NCBI GenBank assembly: GCA_016903675.1
Contig: JADQBA010000014.1
Location: forward strand, 1-64,000
Origin: Stigonema ocellatum SAG 48.90 = DSM 106950
GTDB taxonomy: Bacteria > Cyanobacteriota > Cyanobacteriia > Cyanobacteriales > Nostocaceae
Reading direction: 5' to 3'
DNA length: 64,000 nt
Shown: positions 25,918 to 35,016 of the stretch, one piece after another
Numbering within the stretch: the first letter of the stretch is position 1
Layout of the letters: the number at the start of each line of letters is the position of its first letter
Notes under the pieces: generated by a model
The model's database searches: none
What the model was told of the DNA's origin: nothing
Seen by the model: only the letters and a program-made list of their open reading frames with translations
Program-made: the position numbers and the translations under genes

Positions 25918-27207
25918 ATGTCAGCTCTAAGATTTCTCTTGCTAGAAGATAGTTTGCTGGATGCAGAACTGCTCCAAGCCCTATTAACCCAGAGCGGTAT
26001 TGCCTGTAAAATGGAGCAGGTGAAAACTCGCATTGAGTTCCAGACGGCGCTAGAGCAAGGTGGCTTTGACCTGATTCTTTCTGATTACTCTTTACCTGAC
26101 TTTGATGGCATTAGTGCTCTGGAGATAGCGCAGCACCAATGTCCGGATGTGCCGTTTATTTTTGTCACAGCAACAATGGGTGAAGAAGTAGCAATTGAAA
26201 CACTCAAACAGGGCGCTACTGACTATGTACTGAAGCAACGCTTAGAGCGATTGATACCCTCCATACAGCGATCGCTCCGAGAAGCCCAAGAAAGACGCGC
26301 TCGCCAACAAGCTGAGGCAGAATCAAAGCAAGCAGCGGAGGCATTACGAGCAAGCGCAGCCCAATTGCGTCAACAAAAAGAAGAATTAGAAAAGGCAAAT
26401 CAGGTTAAGGATGAGTTTCTCGCAGTGCTTTCCCATGAATTGCGAACACCCCTCAATGCCATAGTGGGCTGGTCAAAAATACTGCGTACCCGCAAATTAG
26501 ATCCAAAAACCCTTGATCGTGCTTTAGAAACTATTGAGCGCAACGCGCAGCTACAGACTCAACTTATTGAAGATTTGCTGGATATTTCTCGCATTATTCG
26601 CGGTAATTTGACTCTACATCCTCAACCTACCACTCTGGTTCCAGCCATTGAAGCCGCTATCGACACGATGCGTCTGGCAGCTCTTGCCAAATCAATCGAT
26701 TTACGATTTACGATTTTAGATGGCGAAGCAAAATCAATAATCGAAAATTCAAAATTCCCCGTTTTAGGCGACCCCAGTCGATTACAACAAATTATCTGGA
26801 ACCTGCTATCAAACGCTATTAAGTTTACACCGAATGGTGGGCAAGTTGAAGTGCGACTGTCAACAGTAGGGAGTAGGGAAGAATCTCACCACTCCCCTGC
26901 CTTTGCCCAAATTACTGTAAAAGATACAGGCATTGGTATAAAATCAGATTTTATCCCCTATGTGTTTGACTCATTTCGTCAGGCGGATGGTTCTACTACT
27001 CGTAAACAAGGTGGTTTGGGGTTAGGGTTGGCAATTGTGCGTCACTTGGTAGAGTTACATGGTGGAACAGTCGCTGCCAGTAGCTTAGGAGAAGGACAAG
27101 GAGCAACATTTACTGTGCATCTGCCACTCCTGGAAGGAAGAGGGGGGGAGGGGGAGAGGGGGGGAGGGGGGGATTTCTCCTACTCCCCACTCCCGACTCC
27201 CCACTAA
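25918..27207 (+). CDS. REC-histidine kinase (response regulator/kinase)
   Basis: 429 residues. The N-terminal receiver has Asp56 in ILSDYSLPDFDG. A coiled linker (about 125-160) leads to HisKA with His173 in AVLSHELRTPLNAIVGW and HATPase_c (NAIKFTPNG; DTGIGIKS; GGLGLGLAIVRHLVELHGG). It starts two bases after the Rcp1-like gene, completing a three-gene signalling operon. The last ~25 residues (Gly/Glu/Arg-rich, then SYSPLPTPH) are encoded by a heptamer-repeat array that has run into the coding sequence; the functional domain ends near residue 400. Confidence 0.92.
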   Translation: MSALRFLLLEDSLLDAELLQALLTQSGIACKMEQVKTRIEFQTALEQGGFDLILSDYSLPDFDGISALEIAQHQCPDVPFIFVTATMGEEVAIETLKQGATDYVLKQRLERLIPSIQRSLREAQERRARQQAEAESKQAAEALRASAAQLRQQKEELEKANQVKDEFLAVLSHELRTPLNAIVGWSKILRTRKLDPKTLDRALETIERNAQLQTQLIEDLLDISRIIRGNLTLHPQPTTLVPAIEAAIDTMRLAALAKSIDLRFTILDGEAKSIIENSKFPVLGDPSRLQQIIWNLLSNAIKFTPNGGQVEVRLSTVGSREESHHSPAFAQITVKDTGIGIKSDFIPYVFDSFRQADGSTTRKQGGLGLGLAIVRHLVELHGGTVAASSLGEGQGATFTVHLPLLEGRGGEGERGGGGDFSYSPLPTPH

Positions 27208-27290
27208 TTGGTGTGGGGCCATTCCCTCCACTCCCCCCACTCCCCACTCCCCACTCCCCATTCCCCACTCCCCATTCCTCAAAAGCACAA
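27127..27290. repeat. STRR array overlapping the REC-kinase 3' end
   Basis: GGGGAGG-type then CCCCACT-type heptamers fill 27127-27290. The first part encodes the kinase C-terminus and the rest is the leader of pepA. The array keeps the upstream frame open across the gap. Confidence 0.85.
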
Positions 27291-27342
27291 AGTGCTTATT
27301 TTAAGCAATACTGGTACAAGAACTTTTACACAGAACCCCAAA

Positions 27343-28824
27343 ATGGAAATTCGTGCGACTCATACCCCGCTTCTAGAGTGGACTGGGGACAGTTTGGCTA
27401 TAGGATTATTTGAAGATTCAGGAGAGTTAAGTGGTGATCTAGCAACTTTGGATGAAAAGTTCGCTGGTAGTATAAAAGAACTGATTGCTGAGGAGGAATT
27501 TAAGGGTAAACAAGGAAGCAGCATCGTCACACGAGTGGGTACTAATAGCCCAGTGCGTAAAGTTATACTAGTGGGTTTGGGGAAACCAGAAGACCTTAAA
27601 CTTGACACCCTGCGCAGAGCAGCAGCAGCAGTAGCTCGTTTAGCCAAAAAGCAAAAGAGCAAAACCTTAGGGATTAGTTTGCCTATCTGGAACAATGATG
27701 CAGCAAAAACAGCGCTTGCGCTAGCCGAAGGTGTCCAGTTGGCACTCTATGAGGATAACCGCTTTAAGTCTGAACCTGAGGATAAAGGACCACTTGTGGA
27801 ACAAGTAGATTTACTGGGACTGGGCGGACAGGAAGCAGCCATTACCCACGCCAATCAAATCTGCTCTGGTGTGATTTTGGCACGGCAGTTGGTAGCAGCT
27901 CCAGCTAACTCGGTAACACCAATTACTATGGCCCAAACCGCAGCAGAAATTGCCTCTGAATACGGTTTGCAATTGGAAATCCTTGAACAGCAAGATTGTG
28001 AAAAGTTGGGCATGGGCGCTTTTTTAGGAGTGGCACAAGCTTCTGAGTTGCCACCGAAATTCATTCACCTCACCTATAAGCCACAAGGCACACCCAAGCG
28101 GAAGCTGGCCATTGTGGGTAAAGGTTTAACCTTCGACTCCGGTGGACTTAATATTAAAGGTGCTGGTAGCGGTATCGAAAATATGAAAATGGACATGGGC
28201 GGTGCTGCTGCTACTTTAGGCGCTGCTAAAGTTATTGGTCAGCTAAAACCAGATGTGGAAGTTCACTTTATCTCGGCAGTCACTGAAAACATGATCAGCG
28301 GTCGTGCCATGCACCCAGGCGACATTCTCAAGGCTTCTAATGGTAAGACTATTGAAGTTAACAATACCGACGCTGAAGGACGTTTAACCTTGGCAGATGC
28401 CTTGGTGTTTACTGACAAGCTAGGAGTGGAGGCGATCGTTGATTTAGCTACTCTGACTGGTGCTTGTGTGATTGCTTTAGGGGATGAAATTGCTGGTTTG
28501 TTTTCTCCAGATGATGCTTTAGCTTCTCAGTTAGAAAAAGCTGGTGAAGCCGCAGGAGAAAAGATTTGGCGGTTGCCTATGGAAGAAAAATACTTTGAAG
28601 GGCTAAAATCTGGCATTGCCGATATGAAGAATACCGGACCGCGTGCAGGCGGTTCAATTACTGCTGCCCTTTTCCTCAAGCAGTTCGTTAAAGATACACC
28701 CGCTTGGGCGCATCTTGATGTTGCAGGTCCAGTTTGGGCAGATAAGGAGAATGGCTACAACAGTCCTGGAGCAACTGGCTTCGGTGTTCGTACACTAGTT
28801 AATTGGGTGTTAAGCGACGCCTAA
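27343..28824 (+). CDS. pepA: Leucyl aminopeptidase (M17)
   Basis: This cytosolic two-metal enzyme removes N-terminal residues from peptides. 493 residues from the ATG at 27343. Catalytic-domain signatures are clear: GKGLTFDSGGLNIK (metal/Lys site), MKMDMGGAAA, and NTDAEGRLTLADAL, the M17 family signature with metal-binding Asp/Glu and the active-site Arg. The frame is open upstream to 27208, but that part is encoded by CCCCACT repeats and lacks homology. A short stem-loop with T-rich tail follows at 28855-28885. Despite head-to-tail proximity to the kinase operon, no functional link is evident. Confidence 0.96.
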   Translation: MEIRATHTPLLEWTGDSLAIGLFEDSGELSGDLATLDEKFAGSIKELIAEEEFKGKQGSSIVTRVGTNSPVRKVILVGLGKPEDLKLDTLRRAAAAVARLAKKQKSKTLGISLPIWNNDAAKTALALAEGVQLALYEDNRFKSEPEDKGPLVEQVDLLGLGGQEAAITHANQICSGVILARQLVAAPANSVTPITMAQTAAEIASEYGLQLEILEQQDCEKLGMGAFLGVAQASELPPKFIHLTYKPQGTPKRKLAIVGKGLTFDSGGLNIKGAGSGIENMKMDMGGAAATLGAAKVIGQLKPDVEVHFISAVTENMISGRAMHPGDILKASNGKTIEVNNTDAEGRLTLADALVFTDKLGVEAIVDLATLTGACVIALGDEIAGLFSPDDALASQLEKAGEAAGEKIWRLPMEEKYFEGLKSGIADMKNTGPRAGGSITAALFLKQFVKDTPAWAHLDVAGPVWADKENGYNSPGATGFGVRTLVNWVLSDA

Positions 28825-28854
28825 TTCTCATCAAATCTCCTTATTCTACGAGTA

Positions 28855-28885
28855 CAGGGGTTGTTATCTACCCCTGCTTTTACCT
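28855..28885 (+). terminator. Likely pepA terminator
   Basis: CAGGGGT-(8 bases)-ACCCCTG stem followed by CTTTTACCTTTT, about 30 bases after the pepA stop. Confidence 0.6.
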
Positions 28886-29084
28886 TTTGTTTGTTATGTT
28901 TTTTCCTATTGCATGACAGCTATTTGCGGGTAAATGAACTACATCTTTTTTGTCTCACGCAAAGGCGCAAAAGCGCAAAGAAGAACGCACTTTTTGTGGT
29001 CTAAACAACTCAAAACTGCCGTTAGTAAGTGACTGAAGCAAAAGCGCGTGTAGAGCGGATAATCTTAGGAGAGGAAGATGTGGC

Positions 29085-29579
29085 ATGAAGGGGGGAAGCA
29101 AATATCAGCCACTCCTTGAATATTTACGTGGCAGCAATCAAAGTGAAATCACCCTCACTTTTACAGAAATTGAGACATTAATGGGTGACACCCTACCCGA
29201 CTCAGCACGAACTCAGCGACGATGGTGGGGAAATCGTAGCAAAGGCGCACTGCAAGCCTCAGCTTGGATGAACGCGGGTTATGTTGTTGGAGAGGTTGAC
29301 TTAGATGGAAAGCGTGTCACCTTTCGTAAACCGGCTAGTGGGTACAAAGTTCAACCTGTAGCTAATACTGTCCAGTGGAACAGTGACTCAATCAAAGCAC
29401 TGCGTCTTCAAATGGGACTTACTCAGTCACAGTTGGCTGAGGAGTTAGGCGTTCGTCAACAAACTGTGAGTGAGTGGGAAAACGGCATGTATGAGCCAAC
29501 CCGCGCTACCTCAAAACACCTGGGTATGGTAGCTGAGAAAGCTGGATTCAAATACAAGGTAGGAGAAGAAGAATTATGA
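29085..29579 (+). CDS. XRE-family regulator with DUF7662-like N-terminus
   Basis: 164 residues. The first ~85 resemble a DUF7662 module (KYQPLLEYLRG; WWGNRSKGALQASAWMNAGY; VTFRK), which is often fused to or near DNA-binding proteins. Residues about 100-155 form a typical XRE helix-turn-helix (LRLQMGLTQSQLAEELGVRQ; SEWENGMYEP). It is probably a DNA-binding regulator of unknown targets. It precedes the hypothetical gene at 29717 on the same strand, 137 bases apart. AGGAGAGGAAG upstream gives a plausible ribosome-binding site. Confidence 0.75.
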   Translation: MKGGSKYQPLLEYLRGSNQSEITLTFTEIETLMGDTLPDSARTQRRWWGNRSKGALQASAWMNAGYVVGEVDLDGKRVTFRKPASGYKVQPVANTVQWNSDSIKALRLQMGLTQSQLAEELGVRQQTVSEWENGMYEPTRATSKHLGMVAEKAGFKYKVGEEEL

Positions 29580-29716
29580 ATGCTGAATTATGAATTATGA
29601 AAAAAAATTCATAATTTCTTTACAAGGCACAAATTTGAACTTACTTATTGACTTTTTTACACGTTAGCGTGTAAATTGTGGGAAGCTGACAAATAGTCAC
29701 ACATATATATAGTGCA

Positions 29717-30193
29717 ATGAGTAAAAAAAATAATTTCCGAAAAACATGGCGGACATTAACTGAGCTTGGTCAAGAGTTTGGTGTTTCTGCGATGAAGTTT
29801 GGCAATCTTCTTAAACAGCAAGGACTTAGGGGACAAGACGGTGAACCTACGCAGGATGCAAAAGATGGTGGTTTTTTTGAAAAAATCCTTGCGAAGGACG
29901 GGAAACCTTACTATCTATGGCATCGGGACAAAACGGTTGAGTTTCTTATTAGTAAAGGTGTTGAGAAAAACGGCATTTCTCGTGAAGAAGCGTCCAAAAC
30001 AACTGAAGCCAGGAATCTTGCTAGGGAATGGATTGAAGCCCAACGGCTTGATGATGAAGGGTCTAAACTTGGTTACATTATGGCTTGTGAGTTAGAACCT
30101 GATATCAAGCGTATTGGCGTTGATCTGGTTCAGTCACAGCTTAAAAAACTCGGCTCTGACATTGTTTTAAATTTTGATGATGTTTTGTTTTGA
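29717..30193 (+). CDS. Hypothetical protein with N-terminal HTH-like segment
   Basis: 158 residues, soluble, lysine-rich. The N-terminus (TLTELGQEFGVSAMKFGNLL) reads like a helix-turn-helix that tests a recognition element. The remainder is charged and helical (SREEASKTTEARNLAREWIE). I do not recognise the family. Its immediate upstream region is AT-rich. It lies between the XRE gene and a cluster of small mobile elements, and the short downstream gap holds a MITE (30206), so this may be an accessory insertion site. Confidence 0.6.
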   Translation: MSKKNNFRKTWRTLTELGQEFGVSAMKFGNLLKQQGLRGQDGEPTQDAKDGGFFEKILAKDGKPYYLWHRDKTVEFLISKGVEKNGISREEASKTTEARNLAREWIEAQRLDDEGSKLGYIMACELEPDIKRIGVDLVQSQLKKLGSDIVLNFDDVLF

Positions 30194-30502
30194 CTCTCCC
30201 CAAGCTACTAAGTAGGTCGGCGTGAATAATTAAAGGTTTGTAGTTGCGCTTCAGCGCCTTAGATATGAGCGCTGAAGCGCAACTACAAACCCTTACTTGC
30301 ATTCATATAGTTCGGTTTTTCTGTGCCGATCTACTTAGTACTCTGTCAAGTTTGAATTGACGGGTTGGGATTGACACCCTTGTTAGGGTTCAGTCCCCGT
30401 CTGAAATATCACCGCGTCACCTCGTCTCTTCCTTGAATTGTGTCTGTCTATCACTTACGATGATTATAAAGAAATTCTTAATATAAGGTAACTTTGTTAA
30501 AA
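30194..30502. other. Intergenic region occupied by a MITE
   Basis: Almost half of this 309-base gap is the element at 30206-30340. A half-copy of the TCTGTCAAG end (CTCTGTCAAG at about 30341-30350) abuts it. Then comes GACGGGTTGGGATTGACACC-type sequence. No gene. Confidence 0.6.
30206..30340. mobile_element. MITE-like element, ACTAAGTAGGT family, copy A
   Basis: Terminal inverted repeats TACTAAGTAGGTCGGC (30206-30221) and its complement (30325-30340, 15 of 16). The interior has a 23-bp perfect hairpin (30235-30257 / 30269-30291, GGTTTGTAGTTGCGC...). A second element with the same ends but a different interior is at 37770-37996. Confidence 0.85.
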
Positions 30503-30895
30503 ATGCTTGATAATGCTTCATATGAAGAGCCAAGCATACAATCGATTTGTACTCCCTTATTTATAATGATTAATTCATCTTCTATTGCTAGTTGCCAGCC
30601 AATTCTTTGTCACTACTGTAACGTCACTAGTCAGATTCAGATTGCGCGAATCTCGAATATTCCTAACTGGTACTTTGAGCGCGTTGTTTTTCCAGGACAA
30701 CACCTTTTGTTTGAAGCAGTACCAAAGGCACAGTTGGAAATCCATACGGGTATGATGGCAACTGCTATTGTGTCAGATACAATTCTTTGTCAACGCCTAC
30801 AAGTTGAAGGTAGTGATAAAGCTACTAAATCCCTGTATGTTGTTAACCCTACGCCAGACGTGCCAGAGCTAAGTCGCGAATTAGTGGCACCCTAG
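30503..30895 (+). CDS. DUF1830 protein
   Basis: About 130 residues of the cyanobacteria-specific DUF1830 family. Diagnostic stretches are CHYCNVTSQIQIARISNIPN, WYFERVVFPGQHLLFEA and AQLEIHTGMMATAIVSD. Function is unknown. The ATG at 30503 is used; an upstream in-frame TTG (30494) is possible. The first ~25 residues are less conserved in character. The 3' end overlaps by 47 bases the end of the convergent small gene at 30849. Confidence 0.85.
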   Translation: MLDNASYEEPSIQSICTPLFIMINSSSIASCQPILCHYCNVTSQIQIARISNIPNWYFERVVFPGQHLLFEAVPKAQLEIHTGMMATAIVSDTILCQRLQVEGSDKATKSLYVVNPTPDVPELSRELVAP

Positions 30896-31079
30896 AACTA
30901 ATGTAGCTATTTATGGTGCCGATTTCTTCACTGCTAAGTAGTGTCTTGTTATTAAGCTCTGTCAGTAACTGCTGGATTAAGTCCGCATCACTGAACTTCA
31001 GAAGAGTAGTGGTCTGAGTTTCCTCGACTATAGACCAGAGATGACGTAAGATTGAAGAGTTCACAGAATTTGCCTCCAT
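30849..31079 (-). CDS. Small conserved cyanobacterial protein
   Basis: 76 residues, helical, with the pattern ILRHLWSIVEETQTTTLLKF...IQQLLTELNN...LSSEE...YISSRVPLIRDLALARL, which I recall in many cyanobacteria as an uncharacterised small protein. It ends inside the 3' end of the DUF1830 gene, overlapping 47 bases tail to tail. No motif, no membrane segment. Confidence 0.65.
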   Translation of the reverse strand: MEANSVNSSILRHLWSIVEETQTTTLLKFSDADLIQQLLTELNNKTLLSSEEIGTINSYISSRVPLIRDLALARLA

Positions 31080-31306
31080 GGCGATAGCTAGTTCTCAGTC
31101 TACTATCAGATTATTGCATTTAAGAGTCTAAAAAAAATATTAAATTATTAAAGATAGAGCAAATCTTAAAATTTACATTAGTTAACTAATTAGATGAAAT
31201 CTAAATACTAGTTGAAAATTATATACGCAAATAGAGTTGGCTACTATCAGAAAACCGAGGGAGTGATTTCAAGATTGTAGGGCGAACACCCCACAATCCC
31301 TTCTAG

Positions 31307-32392
31307 CTACTTGAGTTCTGGATGTGCCGTCTCCTCAACAGTTGGAGTGACCATTTGGTTAATCGCTGCAATCATCTGGTATAATCTCCCTAAGTCCTTT
31401 TGATTAAAGTACAAAATGAGGCGAGGTAGTTCAACAGTCTCATCTTGAGCTTCTTGAGGTAAAGCCTGACTTTTTTCAATTCGTCCTGTCACGAGAATAT
31501 CGCTGAAATCAGCATTGAGTTGCTCTACCTTAGCCTCTGATAAGTCAGACTTAAGGCGGATCACCAAGCGATCGCCCACATAGCGGCTGGAGTGATAAAC
31601 CTGGTAAAAACCAGTGATGACATTGCAAGCCACATCAAGGTTATCTGTAACTGTGTAAAGATGAGGATCTTCGGGACTCACCAGACCTTTTTGCACCAGT
31701 TGCTTATTGATGTATTCGTTCCAAGACCGCCAGTAATCACCACCAGGGGGGTCAATTAAAACCACAGGAACCGGACCAAACTTACCCGTTTGGCTTAAGG
31801 TCATGCACTCAAAAGCTTCATCTTGAGTGCCAAAGCCACCAGGGAACAAGGCTATAGCATCACTTTCTTTGACAAGAAACAGCTTGCGGGTGAAAAAATA
31901 CTTGAAGTGAATCAGCTTGGGATCTCCTTCAATAACTGGGTTTGCGTTCTGCTCAAACGGTAACTGGATGTTTAAGCCAAAGGAATTTTCTCGCCCAGCA
32001 CCTTCGTGACCCGCCTGCATGATCCCGCTCCCACCGCCGGTCATTACCATGAATCCCAATTGAGTGACACGGCGAGCAAACTCAAGCGCCATGAGATATT
32101 CTGGGGTTTTTGGTGATAGGCGAGCCGAACCAAATATGGTGACTTTACGAACGTGTCGGTAGGCATAAAAGAGTTGGAAACCCTGCTCTAGATCTGTTAA
32201 GGTAGCCGACAATATCTTCCAATCGAGACGCTCAATTTCACTCTGGGCCAGACGCACTATAGTCGCTAGTGCTTGGTGGATAAATTGCCGATTCTTTAAC
32301 GTTGGTAAGCGATTAATTAATTCAGCGAGATCCGCTTGGAGAGACTCTGATGTGTCAAACGACTCAAGTCCTGTCATGAGAACTGCTGCCAA
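31307..32392 (-). CDS. LOG-family (TIGR00730) Rossmann-fold protein
   Basis: 361 residues. The lysine-decarboxylase-like/LOG core shows GGGSGIMQAGHEGAG and the hallmark PGGFGTQDEAFE (PGGxGTxxE). Family members are nucleotide 5'-monophosphate phosphoribohydrolases (cytokinin-activating in plants). Bacterial long forms like this one have extra N-terminal helices (1-75) and a C-terminal extension (about 280-361), and some are PpnN-like nucleosidases. The physiological substrate here is not known. Monocistronic on the minus strand. A GATTGTGGGG/CCCTACAATC stem lies just downstream (31274-31299). Confidence 0.85.
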   Translation of the reverse strand: MAAVLMTGLESFDTSESLQADLAELINRLPTLKNRQFIHQALATIVRLAQSEIERLDWKILSATLTDLEQGFQLFYAYRHVRKVTIFGSARLSPKTPEYLMALEFARRVTQLGFMVMTGGGSGIMQAGHEGAGRENSFGLNIQLPFEQNANPVIEGDPKLIHFKYFFTRKLFLVKESDAIALFPGGFGTQDEAFECMTLSQTGKFGPVPVVLIDPPGGDYWRSWNEYINKQLVQKGLVSPEDPHLYTVTDNLDVACNVITGFYQVYHSSRYVGDRLVIRLKSDLSEAKVEQLNADFSDILVTGRIEKSQALPQEAQDETVELPRLILYFNQKDLGRLYQMIAAINQMVTPTVEETAHPELK

Positions 32393-32499
32393 AATGGCAT
32401 TCTATTTTACCTATGTTTAGCGTGTAATTTTGTCAACTGCTACTGGTCGTCATTAGTTCTTTATCAACAGTCATTTGTCCAAAGCTAATGACGATTGAC

Positions 32500-32533
32500 A
32501 ATAAAAAGCACCTTTGGTTAACAATAAACCAAG
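32500..32533 (-). terminator. Terminator downstream of trxA
   Basis: On the minus strand CCTTGGTT-tattgtt-AACCAAAGG is followed by TGCTTTTTATT, about 130 bases after the trxA stop. Confidence 0.6.
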
Positions 32534-32662
32534 GCGCTGGTGACGGTAGCCGTCGCCAACCTGTCCCAATGGGAGATTGTGTAGAGAGGCGAAATTTGTC
32601 CCCTCTCCAGCAAGTTTTACAAAAATTTACCTTAGGCTATTAATTTTTCAGCCAATTAAGCT

Positions 32663-32986
32663 TCAAAGATACTTTTCCAAAGTGTTAGCTAATGTAGTTT
32701 TTGGTACTGCGCCCACCACCATATCTACTTTTTGCCCACCCTTAAAAATCATTAATGTGGGAATGCTGCGGATACCGTACTGACTGGCAACTTGAGGATT
32801 TTCGTCAGTGTTGACTTTAACTACCTTGAGTTGCCCGTCGTACTGAGCGGCGATTTCATCTACAACAGGGGCTACCATTCGGCAGGGTCCGCACCAGGGT
32901 GCCCAAAAGTCAACTAAAACAGGAACTTCGCTATCCAGCACTTCCTGCTTAAACGTAGAGTCCGTAACTTGTGCCGCTGCTGACAT
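32663..32986 (-). CDS. trxA: Thioredoxin
   Basis: A 107-residue m-type thioredoxin with the redox motif WCGPC in DFWAPWCGPCRMVAP and the cis-Pro region IRSIPTLMIF. It reduces disulfides of target enzymes in the cytosol using ferredoxin- or NADPH-thioredoxin reductase. It lies 344 bases from guaB3 on the same strand, an adjacency common in cyanobacteria. A strong stem-loop follows at 32500-32533. Confidence 0.97.
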   Translation of the reverse strand: MSAAAQVTDSTFKQEVLDSEVPVLVDFWAPWCGPCRMVAPVVDEIAAQYDGQLKVVKVNTDENPQVASQYGIRSIPTLMIFKGGQKVDMVVGAVPKTTLANTLEKYL

Positions 32987-33329
32987 GCCTACAAACCTTT
33001 GCCTGATATGTTTTTGAGTCTGCTCAAGATTCTACCATAGCAAAAACCACTGCTTGGGATCGAACTATATAGATTTGCAAATAGCTTAAGAATTTATTCA
33101 CAGATATTAAGGAACCGCCCGAACCTGAGTCCGGGCGGAGTGTGGTGTGAGGAGTGAACGGAAACATGCGTCTCCGCTATTCCTATTGTAAACGAGATCT
33201 GTGATTTTTCCAGTGATTGTTTAAGAGTCTGGAAAAATTTCTTTAAAGATTGTGATTGGTTGGTTGTTAGTTGGTAGTTGGTGGTTGTTAGTTGTTTGAT
33301 GCCAATCAACAATCAACCACCAACCACTA
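32987..33329. other. trxA-guaB3 intergenic region
   Basis: 343 bases. A CCGCCCG...CGGGCGG stem (33117-33137) could be a terminator or leader element, and GGTTGTT/TAGTTGG-type heptamers run through about 33255-33300. No gene; the trxA promoter probably lies here. Confidence 0.5.
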
Positions 33330-34493
33330 TCACTTGCCCATACCTAATTGTTGGGCTTTTTGATAGACTTTGCCTTCAGTTAATAGGGAAGGAGCAATCA
33401 CAACTTCCACTTGTTGCATTTCCTTAATATTTTTAGCTCCTAAAGTACCCATACTCGTTTTTAAAGCTCCCAAAAGATTATGAGTACCATCATCGAGTTG
33501 TGCAGGTCCAGTAAGAATTTGCTCGAGTGTGCCAGTAGTGCCCACATGAATGCGCGTACCACGGGGTAATAGTGGACTGGGAGTTGCCATCCCCCAATGA
33601 TAACCTCGTCCTGGAGCTACTGCGGCTTTGGCAAAGGGAGAGCCAATCATCACGCCGTCAGCACCGCAAGCAATGCACTTACAAATGTCACCACCAGTAA
33701 TTAAACCCCCATCAGCAATGACTGGCACGTAGTTACCAGTTTCTCGATGGTAATCATCGCGTGCAGCAGCACAGTCGGCGATGGCGGTTGCTTGTGGCAC
33801 GCCTATACCTAACACCCCACGAGAGGTACATGCTGCACCCGGACCAATTCCCACCAGTACCCCAGATGCCCCAGCTTTCATCAAATTTACAGCGACTTCA
33901 TAAGTCACACAATTTCCTAACACCACAGGGATAGGCATTTCTTGACAAAATTGTGCTAAATCCAATGGCACCACAGACTCAGGTGATAAATATGCTGTGG
34001 AAACCACTGTCGCTTGTACAAAAAATAAATCCGCTCCGGCTTTTGCCGCCACCGTTCCGTATTTGCTTGACCCTGCTGGAGTAGCACTCACAGCAGCAAT
34101 GCCGCCAAGTTGTTTAATTTCCTGTATCCGTTGTGCTATTAAGTTCGGTTTAATTGGTTCAGCATAAAGTTCTTGCATCAGGGGAACAAATCCATCCTTT
34201 CCTACTGAGGCAATACGGTCTAAAATTGCCTCAGGTTCAGCATAGCGAGTTTGGATACCTTCTAAGTTCAGAACAGCCAATGCTCCCAACTGTGACAAAC
34301 GCGCAGCCATGCGCACATCTACCACGCTATCCATCGCGCTGGCAATAATCGGAATTTCTCGCTCAATATTGCCAATCCGCCACTTCGTATCTGTCAAAGA
34401 AGGATCTAGTGTCCTATTTCCAGGGACTAGAGCAATTTCATCTATTCCGTAGGCTCTTTTAGCCATCTTCCTGCACCCAATTTGAATATCCAC
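33330..34493 (-). CDS. guaB3: GuaB3-type IMP dehydrogenase/GMP reductase family protein
   Basis: 387 residues, a TIM-barrel enzyme of the IMPDH/GMPR family without the CBS domains of GuaB. The catalytic loop is GIGPGAACTSRGVLGIG, with the nucleophilic Cys in ACTSRG. The IMP-binding glycine motif is in VIADGGLITGGDICK. The GuaB3 clade (cyanobacteria and actinobacteria) has been shown in a cyanobacterium to act as a GMP reductase. The N-terminal MDIQIG...RAYGIDEIALVPG matches family starts. It is upstream of trxA on the same strand. Confidence 0.93.
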   Translation of the reverse strand: MDIQIGCRKMAKRAYGIDEIALVPGNRTLDPSLTDTKWRIGNIEREIPIIASAMDSVVDVRMAARLSQLGALAVLNLEGIQTRYAEPEAILDRIASVGKDGFVPLMQELYAEPIKPNLIAQRIQEIKQLGGIAAVSATPAGSSKYGTVAAKAGADLFFVQATVVSTAYLSPESVVPLDLAQFCQEMPIPVVLGNCVTYEVAVNLMKAGASGVLVGIGPGAACTSRGVLGIGVPQATAIADCAAARDDYHRETGNYVPVIADGGLITGGDICKCIACGADGVMIGSPFAKAAVAPGRGYHWGMATPSPLLPRGTRIHVGTTGTLEQILTGPAQLDDGTHNLLGALKTSMGTLGAKNIKEMQQVEVVIAPSLLTEGKVYQKAQQLGMGK

Positions 34494-35016
34494 GGTATTA
34501 TTCTTCCCAAACCTATTTAGGCTAGGGTATCAAATTGTGGAGGGTTGTTGATTGTTGGGTGTTGATTGTTGGTTGTTGCCAGTCTTCTAGTCCCCCCACT
34601 CCCCATGCCCCTAATCCCCAGAGGGGGCCCCGAGTTCCCCACTCCCCATGCCCCTTATTACGCGTTCGATTTTCTAGGACAGTCGCCTTTCCCCAATCCC
34701 CAGTCCCTTGTAGTTGAGTTTTTCCCAAATATTTTTGCTAGAATAACCTTGGATAATACCCACCCCTCAAGGATTTTTTCCTTCCCGACACCCTACCCCC
34801 GAAACCTGCAACCCTATTTTGTAACCATTCGTGTCCGAAAACACAATTTACCTACATGCGACTGAAGGTGCTTTCCAATAGGCGCGAGGATGACTCAGAA
34901 GGAGGTAAACTTATATATTATAACTCATTTTTTGTCCCATGTCAAACTACATTTATCTGGGTATTTTCAAAGAATTGCCAAGACATGCATAGATATATCT
35001 ATACAGCTACTTACCC
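34494..35016. other. Intergenic region with repeats, guaB3-mutS2
   Basis: 523 bases between divergent genes. It holds GGTTGTT heptamers (about 34545-34580), a 55-base stretch (34594-34648) that recurs exactly at 50595-50649, and an AT-rich mutS2 leader. No gene. Confidence 0.7.
34594..34648. repeat. 55-bp exact dispersed repeat, copy 1
   Basis: Starts CCCCACTCCCCATGCCCCTA and continues through CAGAGGGGGCCCCGAGTTC. An identical copy lies at 50595-50649, likewise after GGTTGTT heptamers. Confidence 0.9.

Noticed and set aside
27208..27342. N-terminal extension of pepA
   Set aside because: Encoded by CCCCACT heptamers; the conserved protein starts at the ATG at 27343.
33094..33312. Open frame between trxA and guaB3
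   Set aside because: Translation of heptamer repeats and a hairpin; no coding character.
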